Positions 17,560 through 25,739 of a stretch of 64,000 bases of DNA are shown piece after piece. A model generated the notes under the pieces. The model saw nothing but the letters and a program-made list of their open reading frames with translations, was not told the DNA's origin and did not search any database. A program made the translations under genes and the position numbers. The DNA comes from Fictibacillus phosphorivorans (GTDB lineage: Bacteria; Bacillota; Bacilli; Bacillales; Fictibacillaceae), in contig NZ_VDZU01000001.1 of the NCBI RefSeq assembly GCF_007673525.1, forward strand, positions 1,808,177 to 1,872,176. Reading direction: 5' to 3'. Each line of letters starts with the position of its first letter. Positions within the stretch are counted from its first letter, which is position 1.

Positions 17560-17754
17560 AGAAGACACCCCCATCTATCTCATGTTGAGAAAAGAATAAG
17601 AATCTCAATAATCCCTATTCTCTATATCTTATGCCAAGCTTGTCTTATTGGATTGGACATTTGGTGAATCTAGTAAAAATGAATGGAGAAGGAATAGTTT
17701 GTTGCTTATCGAAATTAATGCTAGATGCTTGTTTTGATAAGTGGGGTGGCAGCA

Positions 17755-18009
17755 ATGGAAGAAGATCTTCAAAAAGTGAAACTACGTATAGAAAAACGGT
17801 TAGTACAATTGGATGATCAGAACAAAACTGACGCACCATTTAACGATGCCATGGATCATTATGGAAAGATTGAAGGCTATCCAACTAACAATATTTCCAA
17901 AGTGAATTTGCAAGGCTTTCCTATGCCAATCCGTGTTCTCGGCTACTTTTTTCTTGGAACGATGGGTGTGGGGATGATTACGGTTCTACTTTTATCGCTG
18001 TTTAAATAA
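17755..18009 (+). CDS. Small protein with C-terminal membrane helix
   Basis: An 84-residue protein with a charged helical N-terminus (EEDLQKVKLRIEKRLVQL) and one C-terminal membrane segment (VLGYFFLGTMGVGMITVLLL). The ATG at 17755 follows GTGGGGTGG; earlier in-frame starts lack a site. Function unknown. Confidence 0.55.
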   Translation: MEEDLQKVKLRIEKRLVQLDDQNKTDAPFNDAMDHYGKIEGYPTNNISKVNLQGFPMPIRVLGYFFLGTMGVGMITVLLLSLFK

Positions 18010-18042
18010 TTCATTATATATACTATGGTGAGGTGTTCTGAA

Positions 18043-18255
18043 ATGAATAAACGTGTACAATTCGACTTTGAAATCGACTTTTCGAATGGCGGAGGGTTAC
18101 AAGGTCAAGAATTCCGTCTAGATCTGCATGGTGAGGATATTTCCGATGAAGAGCTGGCAAAGTATATTGTTGAGGATATGCGACTGCTGATGGTTGGGGA
18201 GGTCAGGATCTTAAACAAGAAGATCATTGAAGAAAAGCATAAACGAAAATCGTAA
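18043..18255 (+). CDS. Small conserved-looking protein
   Basis: A 70-residue protein: V-Q-F-D-F-E-I-D-F-S-N-G-G-G, then F-R-L-D-L-H-G and a helix YIVEDMRLLMVGEVRIL. GAGGTG lies before the ATG at 18043. It reads like a compact alpha/beta protein without membrane parts. I do not recognise its function. Confidence 0.6.
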   Translation: MNKRVQFDFEIDFSNGGGLQGQEFRLDLHGEDISDEELAKYIVEDMRLLMVGEVRILNKKIIEEKHKRKS

Positions 18256-18290
18256 GTGATTTTATTAATTTTCTTAATTCTGGGGGTTAC

Positions 18291-18782
18291 ATGTTGAGTA
18301 CTACCTATGTAAATTGGGGAGAATCATTAGTTAAATTAACTTGGGAAAGGTCGACGATACTTCCTCCATATCACTTAATTACAAGTGTTCACGGATTTTG
18401 TTTCAAAGAAGATAAGTTATTATTGGTAGACTTGAAACATAGAGGATGGGACTTTCCCGGAGGTCATATTGAGCCAGGTGAAACCGCTGAAGAGTGTTTC
18501 AAAAGAGAAGCACTTGAAGAGGGATATGTTGAAGGTGAGTGTAAGATAGTTGGTTATATTATTGTGAATCACAGTGAGAATCCACACTGGACGGAAAGTA
18601 GTAACTATCCCAAAATTGGCTATCAAGTTTTTTACAAAATGGATGTAACAAAAACGCTACACTTTGAGGGGGCTTTTGAAGCTTCTCAACGTACGTTTAT
18701 AGATTCTAGCAGGATTACATCTAACTATTCTAAATGGAACGCTGTTTATCAAGAGATTTTAGACTGTGCGATTCAACAATAA
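18291..18782 (+). CDS. Nudix hydrolase
   Basis: A 163-residue Nudix protein. The box G-H-I-E-P-G-E, seven residues, then R-E-A-L-E-E-G fits G-x5-E-x7-R-E-U-x-E-E-x-G, the magnesium-binding motif for cleaving nucleoside diphosphates linked to another group. Substrate unknown. GGGGG lies before the ATG, and a hairpin closes the gene. Confidence 0.85.
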   Translation: MLSTTYVNWGESLVKLTWERSTILPPYHLITSVHGFCFKEDKLLLVDLKHRGWDFPGGHIEPGETAEECFKREALEEGYVEGECKIVGYIIVNHSENPHWTESSNYPKIGYQVFYKMDVTKTLHFEGAFEASQRTFIDSSRITSNYSKWNAVYQEILDCAIQQ

Positions 18783-18812
18783 AGGCCCTCTGATTAGAAG
18801 GCCTTTTCTTTT
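18781..18812 (+). terminator. Terminator after the Nudix gene
   Basis: AAAGGCC and GGCCTTTT pair around CTCTGATTAGAA and lead into TTTTCTTTT. Confidence 0.65.
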
Positions 18813-18828
18813 ATGTTTTAAAAAAACA

Positions 18829-19359
18829 TCACGAAAATGCTTCCGAATATTGAACAACACCAGTAACATCAGCTAAGGAATTCTCCGTTAACTCAAGAGC
18901 CATAAAGACTTCATCAGGAACATCAAAAGGAGCTTGAATTTTCCATGTGCTAGCTCTCTTGAATCCAAACTTCGGATAATAATCTTGATGTCCTAACACG
19001 ATGACGGATTGATAGCCTAACTCCTTGGCAGAGGTTAGCGCAGCTTTTATGAGTAGACTCCCAATCCCTTTATTTTGATATTCTGGAATAACCGATACAG
19101 GTGCAAGTGCCAGTGATTCAACCTCTTTTTTCTCGTTAACAATTTTCACTTTTGAAAGCAGAATATGCCCAATGATCTCTTGTTTGTTGTTCTCAGCGAC
19201 TAAGGAAAGTTCAGGTACAAATGCTTTTGTCTTCCTAATCCGGTTTACTAATAGATGTTCTTTCTTATCACTGAATTCCTCTGATTCAAATGCACTTCTA
19301 ACGACTTCTTCCGTCTTTTTATAATTTTCCGTGCGTTCGACGCGAATTTTTATATCCAT
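18829..19359 (-). CDS. GNAT acetyltransferase
   Basis: A 176-residue N-acetyltransferase of the YhbS type. S-L-V-A-E-N-N-K-Q-E-I-I-G-H-I-L-L-S is the first strand pair, L-A-L-A-P-V-S-V-I-P-E-Y-Q-N-K-G-I-G-S-L-L the acetyl-CoA motif and G-H-Q-D-Y-Y-P-K-F-G-F the C-terminal signature. Substrate unknown. GAGGAG precedes the ATG, and the gene is convergent with the Nudix gene. Confidence 0.85.
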   Translation of the reverse strand: MDIKIRVERTENYKKTEEVVRSAFESEEFSDKKEHLLVNRIRKTKAFVPELSLVAENNKQEIIGHILLSKVKIVNEKKEVESLALAPVSVIPEYQNKGIGSLLIKAALTSAKELGYQSVIVLGHQDYYPKFGFKRASTWKIQAPFDVPDEVFMALELTENSLADVTGVVQYSEAFS

Positions 19360-19626
19360 TTATAGTCTCCTCATCTTTTCTAATACACGCTTATTTTTCT
19401 ATAAATGGCACCTTCTTCATAGAGGAGAAGGTTTACTTACTCAGCTCTAAACATAAGTTGTTCAAACAAAAACCTCCATATGAAATATGTTCTATCGTAT
19501 TAAGTTTCTGATCTCCCGTCAACATTAGAAAATGGTTCATGAAGTTAGCTTTTACAAAAGGAAATATTGTGTTTTCATAGAAATGATAGATGTTGATGAA
19601 TTGTAGAACGTTGTGGGGGTTAAACG

Positions 19627-20280
19627 ATGTCAAAAGATATGTTAAATCCGAAAGTAGATGAGTTTTTGAAAGATGCAAAATCGTGGAGGGAAGAGTTTGA
19701 GCAGTTACGAAGAATCGTGTTAGACTGCGGCCTCTCCGAAGACTTTAAGTGGATGCACCCATGCTACACGTTAAACGGAAAGAATATCGTTTTAATACAT
19801 GGATTCAAAGAATATTGTGCTTTACTGTTTCATAAAGGTGTTCTGTTGAAAGACGAAAAGAAGATCTTGATTCAACAAACAGAGAATGTTCAATCAGCGC
19901 GTCAAATTCGATTTACGAATGTTCAAGACATATTAGATATGGAAAGCACACTTAAGGCTTACATCCATGAAGCGATTGAAGTTGAAAAATCAGGATTAAC
20001 AGTGCAATTGAAGAAAACAGCCGATTACTCAATGCCCGTTGAATTTCAGGATAAAATGGACGAGATCTCTGATTTGAAAGAAGCTTTTGAAGCTTTAACG
20101 CCTGGAAGACAAAAAGCGTATATCCGGTATTTTGCTGAAGCCAAACAGTCTAAAACTCGCGAGGCTCGTATTGAAAAATATATGGACCAAATCCTTGATG
20201 GAAAAGGGTTAAATGATTGTACATGCGGTTTATCCAAACGTATGCCAAATTGCGATGGCTCACATAAAACTATTCAATAA
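19627..20280 (+). CDS. YdeI-type DUF1801/OmdA protein with C-terminal CDGSH motif
   Basis: A 217-residue protein. Residues 1-120 fit DUF1801 (D-F-K-W-M-H-P-C-Y-T, then I-V-L-I-H-G-F-K-E-Y-C-A). Residues 125-200 fit the YdeI/OmdA helical region (L-T-P-G-R-Q-K-A-Y-I-R-Y-F-A-E-A-K-Q). The C-terminus reads C-T-C-G-L-S-K-R-M-P-N-C-D-G-S-H, matching C-x-C-x2-(S/T)-x3-P-x-C-D-G-S-H, the ligand set of [2Fe-2S] CDGSH proteins. Cluster binding is therefore likely, though the role is unknown. The start follows GTGGGGG. Confidence 0.8.
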   Translation: MSKDMLNPKVDEFLKDAKSWREEFEQLRRIVLDCGLSEDFKWMHPCYTLNGKNIVLIHGFKEYCALLFHKGVLLKDEKKILIQQTENVQSARQIRFTNVQDILDMESTLKAYIHEAIEVEKSGLTVQLKKTADYSMPVEFQDKMDEISDLKEAFEALTPGRQKAYIRYFAEAKQSKTREARIEKYMDQILDGKGLNDCTCGLSKRMPNCDGSHKTIQ

Positions 20281-20317
20281 AAAGGGTATGGTCTGTGAAG
20301 TAAAAGGAGCAAACGAT

Positions 20318-21166
20318 ATGTCTAAGTGGAAGACGAGATTAGTATTTACATCAAGAGGAACATTTGAAGTATTTATTAAAGGTAAGGGGCGGCCGTTCTG
20401 TGTAACTCATCACTATTCGGAGTTTAATGATTCTGGTGATTACTTTGCGGACTCTTTTACCGATCGTTATAAGGTGTATCTTGTTAACCTGAAAGAATCG
20501 GGAAACTCTACTAAAATAACTTATCCTCATGAGTTGAGCATGTTTGATGGGGTATATGATCTAGAAGCGATTAGAGAAGCATTAGGTATATCAACTTGGA
20601 CGTATGGTGGACACTCAACAGGAGGTATGATCGGATTGTTGTATGGCATCCACTTTTCTGCAAGCCTGTCCTCTCTCATTATCGTCGGATCAGCAGCGAG
20701 AAAATATGCGAATTCTTCTCCTGCGTGTATCTATCATGGGGAACATCCGAAGTTTAATCTCATGCAGGAGCTTATTGAAGCGCTTAAGGATCCCCATTTG
20801 TCTCCAGTCGAAAGGGCTAGGATTTCAAAAGAAAGAACAAAGCTTTCACTACATAAGCCAAAGAAGTATGACGAGTATTTTTCTTTACCTATTTCGAAAA
20901 AAATGTCTGCATCTCGTATGAATTTCTTTATTAGAGAAGAAATGATATTCGATGTTACAAGGCAACTACATAACATAACGACACCTACATTAATAATGGG
21001 TGGAGAGCATGATGTACAGTGTCCAATCTCGTTTTCGGAGGAAATAAGAGAAGGAATTCCGCATTCCACCTTCGTTCGTTTCAATGAAAGTAATCACTAT
21101 CCATTTCTTGAGGAAGCACATTTGTTTAAAATGGAAATTCAGCAGTTTATGAATAAGATTTTATAA
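20318..21166 (+). CDS. Alpha/beta hydrolase
   Basis: A 282-residue alpha/beta hydrolase with nucleophile elbow G-G-H-S-T-G-G (Ser), acid in G-G-E-H-D-V-Q and histidine in E-S-N-H-Y-P-F. Substrate unknown. AAAGGAG lies nine bases before ATG 20318; the frame is open farther upstream but overlaps the YdeI-type gene and lacks a site there. The HIT gene follows by 19 bases. Confidence 0.82.
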   Translation: MSKWKTRLVFTSRGTFEVFIKGKGRPFCVTHHYSEFNDSGDYFADSFTDRYKVYLVNLKESGNSTKITYPHELSMFDGVYDLEAIREALGISTWTYGGHSTGGMIGLLYGIHFSASLSSLIIVGSAARKYANSSPACIYHGEHPKFNLMQELIEALKDPHLSPVERARISKERTKLSLHKPKKYDEYFSLPISKKMSASRMNFFIREEMIFDVTRQLHNITTPTLIMGGEHDVQCPISFSEEIREGIPHSTFVRFNESNHYPFLEEAHLFKMEIQQFMNKIL

Positions 21167-21185
21167 GAATCGTTAGGAGAGAGTT

Positions 21186-21674
21186 ATGTATTCACATATG
21201 CCACCGAATTATACGTGTCCTTTTTGTTTAGTAGTACAAGGATTCGAGGACCCCAACAACAAATTGGTTCAAAGCAAGCAACAAGATATTGTTTATCAGG
21301 ATGAGCATGTGACCGCACTCGTCGCAACGTTATGGTGGCCGAACAACAAAGGTCATGTGATCATCATCCCGAATGGTCACTATGAGAATATTTTTGATCT
21401 GCCACTCGATATTGCTGCTCACATCCATAAGATTGCTCAGCAAGTATCTTATGCACTAAAGGATTGCTACAAGTGTGACGGAATCTCTACAAGGCAGCAC
21501 AACGAACCAGGTGGAAGTCAGGATGTATGGCATTATCACCTGCATGTGTACCCACGTTATTTTAACGACAATCTATATCTCACCCATGGCAGTCTTAGCG
21601 ATCCAGCTGCCCGTGCCATTTATGCAGCAAACCTTGGAGAATGGTTTCAGGCACATACATACTTAAAACGCTAG
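21186..21674 (+). CDS. HIT-family nucleotide hydrolase/transferase
   Basis: A 162-residue histidine-triad protein: C-P-F-C near the start (a zinc-like CxxC), N-N-K-G-H-V-I-I-I-P-N-G-H-Y, and the catalytic W-H-Y-H-L-H-V-Y-P-R (H-x-H-x-H). HIT enzymes act on AMP-linked substrates. AGGAG lies just before the ATG. It probably shares a transcript with the hydrolase before it. Confidence 0.85.
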   Translation: MYSHMPPNYTCPFCLVVQGFEDPNNKLVQSKQQDIVYQDEHVTALVATLWWPNNKGHVIIIPNGHYENIFDLPLDIAAHIHKIAQQVSYALKDCYKCDGISTRQHNEPGGSQDVWHYHLHVYPRYFNDNLYLTHGSLSDPAARAIYAANLGEWFQAHTYLKR

Positions 21675-21705
21675 TCATTACATAATAAAAAAGAGGATGT
21701 CATTC

Positions 21706-22329
21706 ATGAATACACTTACTGAGTTAAAAGAGATTGAAGCTTATTTACTGAAGAAATATGATTGCCACACCATCATTTTGTACGGATCGTATAGTCGTGG
21801 AGATTATACAGAAGAAAGCGATGTTGATCTAATATGCTTTTCAGATTCCATTACCGAGGATACGAATGAGGTTGAATTTATAGATGGAAAGCAGCTAGAT
21901 GCGTGGATCTATCCGACAGACAAGATGAAGCAGTCTGAACCGTTTTTGCGTGTACATAAGGGAGAAATTCGGATTAACAAAAAAGGGTTAGCGGAAGAGT
22001 TCTTAGCTGGAATACATAACACTTTTGAGCAAGGTCCGAAACAATTGACTGATGATGAAAAAGACTTCTTGAAAAGTTGGCTGAAAAAGATGCAGGTGAG
22101 ATCGGCTAAAAATGATTTAGAAGGAAACTATCGCTTTCATTGGATGCTTAAAGACAGTTTAGAGATCTATTTTGAATTGAAAGGTGAATGGTTTTTAGGT
22201 CCTAAAGTATCTTTTCAATGGTTAAAAGAGAACGATCCTAAAGCTTTTGATCTTTTTAATCGTGCATTATCAACGGATGCAAAGGATATAAGTTCTAAAG
22301 AATTAATAGATTACCTTTGTGAGTTGTAA
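21706..22329 (+). CDS. Nucleotidyltransferase-domain protein
   Basis: A 207-residue protein with I-L-Y-G-S-Y-S-R-G-D-Y-T-E-E-S-D-V-D-L, the G-S-x(9-10)-D-x-D motif of minimal nucleotidyltransferases. The rest is helical and charged; a kanamycin-nucleotidyltransferase-like or toxin-type (MNT) role is possible, but no HEPN partner lies beside it. The ATG at 21706 follows AAGAGG; an ATG at 21697 is an alternative. Confidence 0.75.
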   Translation: MNTLTELKEIEAYLLKKYDCHTIILYGSYSRGDYTEESDVDLICFSDSITEDTNEVEFIDGKQLDAWIYPTDKMKQSEPFLRVHKGEIRINKKGLAEEFLAGIHNTFEQGPKQLTDDEKDFLKSWLKKMQVRSAKNDLEGNYRFHWMLKDSLEIYFELKGEWFLGPKVSFQWLKENDPKAFDLFNRALSTDAKDISSKELIDYLCEL

Positions 22330-22474
22330 AAATGGGTAGATAACAAGAGTAAGATTTATGTAGCAGAACTTTTAAACAAACGACTTGCAGCTTTCGATAA
22401 CAAATAAGTTGTCATATATTATAATTATGATGATAACAGAAGTAATCTATCTGTATATGTTAATAGTATCATTA

Positions 22475-22507
22475 TAAAGAGGCAACCTACATGTTGCCTC
22501 TTTATTG
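22475..22507 (+). terminator. Terminator in the gap before the catabolic cluster
   Basis: TAAAGAGGCAAC (22475-22486) pairs with GTTGCCTCTTTA (22493-22504). It lies about 150 bases after the nucleotidyltransferase stop. Confidence 0.75.
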
Positions 22508-22758
22508 ATAAAGGAAGATTTATCCTTCCAGCAAAACAGTAGATAAAACCGCTTAATAATCCATATAATGAGCAACTAAGGAAGCCCATTATATTTGATA
22601 CTCAAAAATATTTCACTCTTCTACTTTCTCCAAGTAACATCCTAACCTCTATTATCTGCTAAATTAATCTATAATAATTTACTATTTACAATTTTCTAAT
22701 AATTAGATAATATTCTATATATGTATTTTCACTTTATACCGACCGTTTTTTTTTTTTT

Positions 22759-22778
22759 TTTTGAATGCGCATTCAAAA
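22759..22778. promoter_or_regulatory. Operator palindrome 1 of the catabolic cluster
   Basis: The perfect 20-bp palindrome contains TTTGAATGCGCATTCAAA, with a central C-G step typical of LacI-family operators. It lies 60 bases before the first SnoaL-like gene. Identical cores are at 23928 and 28732. Confidence 0.75.
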
Positions 22779-22838
22779 TGATTTCATTTGAAAAAAGAGT
22801 GCGCCAACTGAAGATTTTAAATAACTATGGAGGTGCCT

Positions 22839-23852
22839 ATGACTAGTTACCAAGAAGAAAAATTGCTTGTAAGGAGTTATTTTGAGGCATTAGAGAGGGC
22901 TACGCCGAAGCAAGTTAATGATGTTTTAGAGGAGTTTACTGCTGATGGTTATAGTTGGAGAGGGGTGTATCCGTTTCGTGAGCTGAAGGGAGCAGTAGCG
23001 GTCGCGGAGACTTTTTGGATACCTTTTTTGACGTCTGTAAAGAAGGTTCAACGCCGTCAGGATATTTTTATGGCAGGGACGAATGAGGTTAGTGGTGAGA
23101 AGTGGGTTATGAGTATGGGGCATTTAATGGGCCTGTTTGACGAGGATTGGATGGGGATCCGTAGGACGGGCAAGATGATCAACCTAAGGTATGCGGAGTT
23201 TCATTGTGTGGAAGATGGGAAGATTACGCAGACGGGTTTGTTCGTTGATTTAATTGGTTTTATGCTTCAAGCGGGGGTGAATCCTTTGCCACCGTCTACG
23301 GGGAGTTACTTTGTGTATCCAGGACCGAGAAATCATGATGGCCTTTTGTTCGAAGATGCTCCAGAAACCGAGGGTGTTAAGACCTTGAATTTAGTGAACC
23401 AGATGGTGAATAATTTATCGGAGCTGAATAAGAGCGGGAAGATGGGATGTCCTCCGGAATTATTAGAGCAGACTTGGGAGGAGGATATGATCTGGTATGG
23501 ACCTGGTGGAATTGGGGCAAGTTATACAATTCCTAGGTATCAGATGCAGCACCAGCTCCCGTTTCGAGAGGGATTGAAGGATAAGAAGTTTAACGGTCAT
23601 GTTTGTCGTTTTGCTGAAGGGGCATTTGCTTGTTTCTTTGGTTGGCCAAATCTTTCGAATACACCGATTGGTGGATTTCTCGGTTTACCAGGGGGAGAGG
23701 TGAAGGCGGATATGCAAGTGGTAGATGTGTATTATCGCCGAGGAGACAAGCTATCTGAAAATTGGGTGCTGATTGATATTCCTTATTGGCTGAAGCAGCA
23801 AGGATTGGATATTTTCGAAAGGACACAAGCGGTGATGAATCCGATCCTTTAG
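22839..23852 (+). CDS. Double-domain SnoaL/NTF2-like protein of the catabolic cluster
   Basis: A 337-residue protein made of two cone-like SnoaL/NTF2 halves. Residues 1-145 hold L-L-V-R-S-Y-F-E-A-L-E, then W-V-M-S-M-G-H-L-M-G and Y-A-E-F-H-C-V-E-D-G-K-I-T. Residues 180-337 hold W-E-E-D-M-I-W-Y-G-P-G-G-I-G and a closing D-V-Y-Y-R-R-G-D-K-L. SnoaL-like proteins act as cyclases, isomerases or hydrolases, so an enzymatic step on the cluster's substrate is likely but not identified. Start ATG 22839 follows GGAGGTG; a GTG-type extension to 22827 lies over that site. A second, diverged copy is at 27572. Confidence 0.75.
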   Translation: MTSYQEEKLLVRSYFEALERATPKQVNDVLEEFTADGYSWRGVYPFRELKGAVAVAETFWIPFLTSVKKVQRRQDIFMAGTNEVSGEKWVMSMGHLMGLFDEDWMGIRRTGKMINLRYAEFHCVEDGKITQTGLFVDLIGFMLQAGVNPLPPSTGSYFVYPGPRNHDGLLFEDAPETEGVKTLNLVNQMVNNLSELNKSGKMGCPPELLEQTWEEDMIWYGPGGIGASYTIPRYQMQHQLPFREGLKDKKFNGHVCRFAEGAFACFFGWPNLSNTPIGGFLGLPGGEVKADMQVVDVYYRRGDKLSENWVLIDIPYWLKQQGLDIFERTQAVMNPIL

Positions 23853-23927
23853 AGGGGCTTACGCATTGGTTGATTGAGTAAATAACCCTTTACATAAATG
23901 AGCGTGTTAACAAAAATACGGATCATA

Positions 23928-23943
23928 TTGAATGCGCATTCAA
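23928..23943. promoter_or_regulatory. Operator palindrome 2
   Basis: TTGAATGCGCATTCAA, perfect 16-bp palindrome, 38 bases before the symporter gene and identical in its core to sites 1 and 3. Confidence 0.78.
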
Positions 23944-23981
23944 AAAGGATATGAAAAGAAAGATAAGGGGGAAGGATCAAG

Positions 23982-25574
23982 ATGAGTTGGATCGATATGA
24001 CAATTATTGCGGTATACATGATCACTCTAATCATCATGGGGTATAAGCTGGGAAAGGGAAATCATACTCAGGATGATTACTTTGTGGGAGGCAGATCGGT
24101 GGCGACGTTGCCTATTGCGCTCTCAATAGCCGCTACGACTGTAAGTGCGAATGGTTTTATTGGGGGACCGGGTTGGTCTTATGAGTCTGGAATGATTGCG
24201 TTTATGCTGAACTTTAGTATCCCATTAGTTTTAATTTTAACGCTATCTATATTCCTACCATTTTTTTATAACTTAAGAGTGACGTCCATCTATGAATATA
24301 TTGAAATGAGGCTCGGAGGGAAAAGTAGACTGCTGGTGGTATTTGGCTTTATTGTTTCGAATGTGATTCAGGTTGGATCTTTTTTATTTATCCCCTCTTT
24401 GGTGATTCAAACATTTACGGGGTGGTCGTTGACATTTGTTGTTCCACTTGTAGTGGCAGTGTCGATTCTGTATACGTTGCTGGGTGGGATAAAAGCGGTT
24501 ATTTGGACGGATGCCGTTCAGATGGTTGTTTTGTGGGGAGCAGTCATTGCGTCGGTCGTGATTATTTTAATCAATCTGGACATTGGTTTTTTTGAGGCGA
24601 TGAAGGTGGTTAAACAAGAAGGGAAGCTTGATGCACTTGATTTCTCACTTGAAGCTCAATTAGAAAATGGTGTGTGGGTCGGTTTAATCGGGGGACTTTT
24701 TATGTGGCTTAAATATTATGCGACCGATCAAACACAGACTCAGCGGATGTTCGCAGCCAAGTCTATTAATGAAGTGAAGCGTTCCATTTGTATAAGTGGA
24801 TTTGTGATGAATAGTATGTATTTCGTGTTCATGTTCATGGGTGTCTTGCTCTTTGTGTATTTTGGCGGAAGGGAGTTTAGTAACTCAAACAATATTATGA
24901 TCACGTTCATTGCCAACAATGTACCTGTCGGTGTGTTGGGGTTACTTCTAGCGGGAATCTTTGCTGCGGCCATGTCGAGTATAGACTCTGTGCTCAATTC
25001 TGTTACGACAGTGTTTATTAAAGATATTTATGAGAAATTTGTATCAAAAGGAAAGCAGGCATCTTTAAAGGTATCCATGATTTTTACATTCGTATTCGGG
25101 TTGTTGCTGATTGTCTTTACGTTGTTAGCATTTAGTGGAACAACTGCATCTATTTTAAAGACGGTAGGGAGTTATCTATCGTATTTTTCAGGGGCGATTC
25201 TGGCGATGTTCTTATTGGCTATGTTTACTAAGCGAGCGAATGACAATGGGGTCGCCATTGGGTTTGTTCTTGGAATTATCGTAACTACGTATATCGGGAA
25301 TCTAGGACTCGTAAATTGGCTATGGAATTATCCGATCGGTTGTGTGATTTCACTCATCATAGGTTACAGTGCTAGTTTACTATTTAGTAAGAATAGAAAA
25401 CTTGAGGTCGAGGAATTTACGTATCAAGGTCAAAGGTTAAAGCTTATCGCAGACGGAAATACGACAGATGCGAATGGCCATTCCATCTTACCAGGAGGAT
25501 TTGATCGTTATTCCTATGCTCTTTTGGGATTGTTCATCGCTCAGATTGTTATATTGGGACTTATTCAACTTTAA
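23982..25574 (+). CDS. Sodium:solute symporter (SSS family)
   Basis: A 530-residue membrane transporter with about 13 hydrophobic segments. The start Y-K-L-G-K-G-N-H-T-Q-D-D-Y-F-V-G-G-R-S and the segment A-A-T-T-V-S-A-N-G-F-I-G-G-P are SSS hallmarks, as is F-A-A-A-M-S-S-I-D-S-V-L-N-S. SSS proteins import sugars, organic acids or vitamins with sodium. Placed between two catabolic genes behind an operator, it is the likely uptake system of the pathway. AAGGGGGAAGG precedes the ATG. Confidence 0.9.
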   Translation: MSWIDMTIIAVYMITLIIMGYKLGKGNHTQDDYFVGGRSVATLPIALSIAATTVSANGFIGGPGWSYESGMIAFMLNFSIPLVLILTLSIFLPFFYNLRVTSIYEYIEMRLGGKSRLLVVFGFIVSNVIQVGSFLFIPSLVIQTFTGWSLTFVVPLVVAVSILYTLLGGIKAVIWTDAVQMVVLWGAVIASVVIILINLDIGFFEAMKVVKQEGKLDALDFSLEAQLENGVWVGLIGGLFMWLKYYATDQTQTQRMFAAKSINEVKRSICISGFVMNSMYFVFMFMGVLLFVYFGGREFSNSNNIMITFIANNVPVGVLGLLLAGIFAAAMSSIDSVLNSVTTVFIKDIYEKFVSKGKQASLKVSMIFTFVFGLLLIVFTLLAFSGTTASILKTVGSYLSYFSGAILAMFLLAMFTKRANDNGVAIGFVLGIIVTTYIGNLGLVNWLWNYPIGCVISLIIGYSASLLFSKNRKLEVEEFTYQGQRLKLIADGNTTDANGHSILPGGFDRYSYALLGLFIAQIVILGLIQL

Positions 25575-25669
25575 GGAATGTTGAAGTGAAAATTGACCTA
25601 GAGGTGATAGGATGTTCGTCCTAATAAGACAAATTGAAGTTTTCAGAATATTCAACTATAATGAACCTG

Positions 25670-25683
25670 TGAATCCGGATTCA
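25670..25683. promoter_or_regulatory. Variant operator before the LacI gene
   Basis: TGAATCCGGATTCA is a perfect 14-bp palindrome, 56 bases before the LacI start. In the 16-base alignment with sites 1-3 it differs at three positions and keeps the C-G centre, which suggests weaker autoregulation. Confidence 0.55.
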
Positions 25684-25739
25684 ATCGTTTGAAAAAGTTA
25701 TCCGGTATCTAATGTTTCGTATTGAAAGGGTTTTGATCA

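Larger units (their letters stand above)
22330..22838. other. 509-base intergenic region with terminator, T17 tract and operator
   Basis: Besides the hairpin at 22475 and the palindrome at 22759, this region is very AT-rich and holds an unbroken run of 17 T (22746-22762) that runs into the palindrome. No coding frame with a ribosome site was found. The promoter of the first catabolic gene must lie here, but no clear -35/-10 pair could be chosen. Confidence 0.6.

Noticed and set aside
19433..19678. Minus-strand 81-codon frame with natural-looking residues (N-H-F-L-M-L-T-G-D and others)
   Set aside because: It has no ribosome site and its front part lies inside the well-supported plus-strand gene at 19627. 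It may be an old remnant but cannot be supported.
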